From Geobacter sp. (GTDB taxonomy: Bacteria > Desulfobacterota > Desulfuromonadia > Geobacterales > Geobacteraceae), in contig PJFC01000009.1 of the NCBI GenBank assembly GCA_003574885.1, positions 1-64,000 of the forward strand: a stretch of 64,000 nucleotides of DNA. The letters run 5' to 3'. The notes below the pieces were generated by a model. That model saw only the letters and a program-made list of their open reading frames with translations. It had not been told where the DNA came from and searched no databases. The translations under genes were made by a program, and so were the position numbers. Below are positions 62,447-64,000 of the stretch, piece by piece (positions within the stretch are counted from its first letter, which is position 1; the number at the start of each line of letters is the position of its first letter).

Positions 62447-63186
62447 GACATCACCCCTTCACTCGCTTTTTCCACTTCGTCCAGAAAGACCTGTTCCAGG
62501 GTGAGCTGACTGGCCAAAAGCTCCTCCACCCGTTCCACCCGTCGCAAGCGGCCGCTGACGATGATTCCGTAGCGGTCGCAGAAGCGCTCGATATCGGCCA
62601 GGATGTGGGAAGAGAAAAAGACCGTCTTCCCCTCCCCCTTCAACTCGACGATCAGGTCGCCGACCATCTTCCGGCCGATCGGGTCGAGCCCACTCATCGG
62701 TTCGTCGAGGATCACCACCTGTGGGTCGTGTATCAGCGCCAGCGCCAGCCCGGCCCGCTGCACCATCCCCTTGGAATAGGTGCGCAACGGGCGCTTGCGG
62801 GCGTTATACAGATCGACCTTATGCAGAAGGGTTTCGCTTCGTTCCCTGACAAGCCGGGAAGAAAGGCCGGCTGCCCTGCCACCGAACCACAACAGCTCCT
62901 CTGCGGTAAGGTAGTCATAAAAATAGGGGTTTTCCGGCAGGTAGCCGACGTGCCGGCGAGTCTCCTTGTCCCGCACATCCAACCCGTTGATCGAAGCCTG
63001 GCCCGTATCAGGGAAAATCAGATTGATGAGAATTTTAATGGTAGTCGATTTGCCGGCACCGTTGGGGCCGAGAAAACCGAACACCTCACCTTGTGCGACA
63101 GAAAGCGCAAGGTCCTGCAGCGCCTGCACCTTGCGCCCGCGAAAACCTTCCTTGAACATCTTGGAAACTGATTCTATCTGTATCAT
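62443..63186 (-). CDS. ABC transporter ATP-binding protein
   Basis: This 247-aa ATPase has Walker A GPNGAGKSTTIK (about 40-51), signature YSKGMVQRAGLALAL (YSKGM in place of LSGGQ), Walker B VVILDEPMSGLDP (about 157) and the switch His in FFSSHIL (about 193). It drives the permease at 61637. The gap to the pilin gene contains a terminator, so it has its own promoter. Confidence 0.93.
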   Translation of the reverse strand: MIQIESVSKMFKEGFRGRKVQALQDLALSVAQGEVFGFLGPNGAGKSTTIKILINLIFPDTGQASINGLDVRDKETRRHVGYLPENPYFYDYLTAEELLWFGGRAAGLSSRLVRERSETLLHKVDLYNARKRPLRTYSKGMVQRAGLALALIHDPQVVILDEPMSGLDPIGRKMVGDLIVELKGEGKTVFFSSHILADIERFCDRYGIIVSGRLRRVERVEELLASQLTLEQVFLDEVEKASEGVMS

Positions 63187-63295
63187 GAATGAAATTCCCG
63201 TGTCTGCATTGGCTCCCGCATCCAGTAAGTCTCTGCACCCACCAGGATTTTCCAGGGGAGTGCATAGTAGAGTAACAACAAAGTATTCACAAATT

Positions 63296-63323
63296 AAAAG
63301 GTCGGGAAAAATCCCGACCTTTT
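63296..63323 (-). terminator. Terminator of the pilin gene
   Basis: Stem AAAAGGTCGGG / CCCGACCTTTT with a 6-base loop and AATTTG after it on the minus strand, about 25 bp after the pilin stop. It separates pilA from the ABC module. Confidence 0.85.
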
Positions 63324-63348
63324 AATGCAAAACTAAGCACGTACCGTA

Positions 63349-63969
63349 TTACATGACAGAATAGGCAGTGCATTGCCCGGCACCAGCCGTAAACTCAACA
63401 GAATCCGCCACAGCAGTAGGAACATCACCAGCAACAAGGCCGGTAACAGAAGGGTCAGTCGGAACAAAGACAGACTTGAACATCGCGGTGCTGTCGGAAT
63501 CACGACCATAGCAGGAATCGCCCTGGGTATGCTTGGAGACGAGGACATACGTCGTACCGATGGCTTCGGCAGCGGGCACAGTCTGATTTACCACGGTCGA
63601 TCCAACGCCGACACCGTTACTGACCGAGAACGGTACTGCGCCACGGACATTATGAATAAAAGCACCAGCAGTAGTCGAAGTCGCACCATTGAGCGGACCA
63701 GCCAGAACGGTAGCGGCCTCAACGGCATCGGCAGCACCCAGTTTTGCACTAGCATCAATGACCGAACCATAGCCCTGGCTATCGGCAAAAAGGGCCTCTT
63801 CGGCAGTCGCAACGTTACGCACGTCGGAATTTGCGGAAGAGTTGTAGCCGCGGATACGGTAGGCGGCGAACTGCGGGATGGCGATGGCCGCCAGGATGCC
63901 GATGATCGCGACGACGATCAAGAGCTCGATGAGGGTAAAACCTTTTTCACTTCTGATTTTGCTAAACAT
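63349..63969 (-). CDS. pilA: Type IV pilin (long geopilin-type)
   Basis: This 206-aa prepilin has the short leader MFSKIRSEKG and then FTLIELLIVVAIIGILAAIA, the type IV-a cleavage site (G/F) and Glu at +5. The first about 50 residues are nearly those of short Geobacter pilins, but the protein continues with a globular domain of about 145 residues (Cys in DSCYGRD and GAGQCTAYSVM, a likely disulfide loop). AAAGGAG precedes the ATG. The upstream promoter is beyond the window. Confidence 0.93.
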   Translation of the reverse strand: MFSKIRSEKGFTLIELLIVVAIIGILAAIAIPQFAAYRIRGYNSSANSDVRNVATAEEALFADSQGYGSVIDASAKLGAADAVEAATVLAGPLNGATSTTAGAFIHNVRGAVPFSVSNGVGVGSTVVNQTVPAAEAIGTTYVLVSKHTQGDSCYGRDSDSTAMFKSVFVPTDPSVTGLVAGDVPTAVADSVEFTAGAGQCTAYSVM

Positions 63970-64000
63970 GTGTTTCTCCTTTCGTGGTGTAGTACAACGT

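Overview
The window looks like a chromosome segment of a Geobacter-type deltaproteobacterium (Desulfuromonadales/Geobacterales). The evidence is the block apt-rpoS-pcm-surE-tRNA-Pro-merR-ihfA-pheT-pheS-rplT-rpmI-infC-thrS-tRNA-Val, followed by an ABC module and a type IV pilin of geopilin type. No species assignment is claimed. Most genes lie on the minus strand and the host DNA is GC-rich. Several host intergenic gaps carry tandem heptanucleotide repeats.

Host part 1 (1-26.2 kb). A polyphosphate/nucleotide cluster comes first: two-domain PPK2 (polyP:AMP phosphotransferase), Ppx/GppA with an HD domain, a CHAD protein, a charged small protein, two divergent thymidylate-kinase-like P-loop proteins, a helix-hairpin-helix protein and SixA. 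Next are a secreted M48 metalloprotease and an SH3 protein. An operon follows that encodes an AsmA/YdbH-like envelope protein of about 1200 aa (apparently starting at AUA), a lipoprotein, and a 2789-aa beta-propeller/TPR protein ending in an intact CHAT caspase-like domain. That giant also seems to contain an inner, catalytically dead CHAT-like domain, and a palindromic repeat is built into its signal region. After it come a REC-GGDEF-EAL protein and two paralogous PilZ genes flanking two cytidine-deaminase-fold enzymes, one of them very like yeast cytosine deaminase.

Island (about 26.22-49.34 kb). A tyrosine-integrase element sits in tRNA-Arg(CCU). Its ends are 48-bp direct repeats, one in the intact tRNA and one a 3' fragment. 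Both ends also carry paired ACTACGGCA repeats that look like integrase arm sites. The cargo is dense in defence-type genes: a fused nuclease-methyltransferase with an HsdS subunit and no helicase, a SIR2-like protein, a TIR protein with a coupled small partner, Fic, DUF2726, RadC, DUF2787, two DUF1232 proteins and AlpA. The most unusual part is a five-gene minus-strand operon (36.8-30.0 kb) built around a 1208-aa B-family DNA polymerase with three small partner proteins I do not recognise. This is my main candidate for an undescribed system.

Host part 2 (49.3-64 kb). This is housekeeping: purine salvage, stationary-phase sigma factor, protein repair, IHF-alpha, Phe and Thr tRNA synthetases, L20/L35/IF3 (IF3 apparently starting at AUA) and two tRNAs. 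The window ends with a putative pilus-linked ABC transporter and a long single-ORF pilin.
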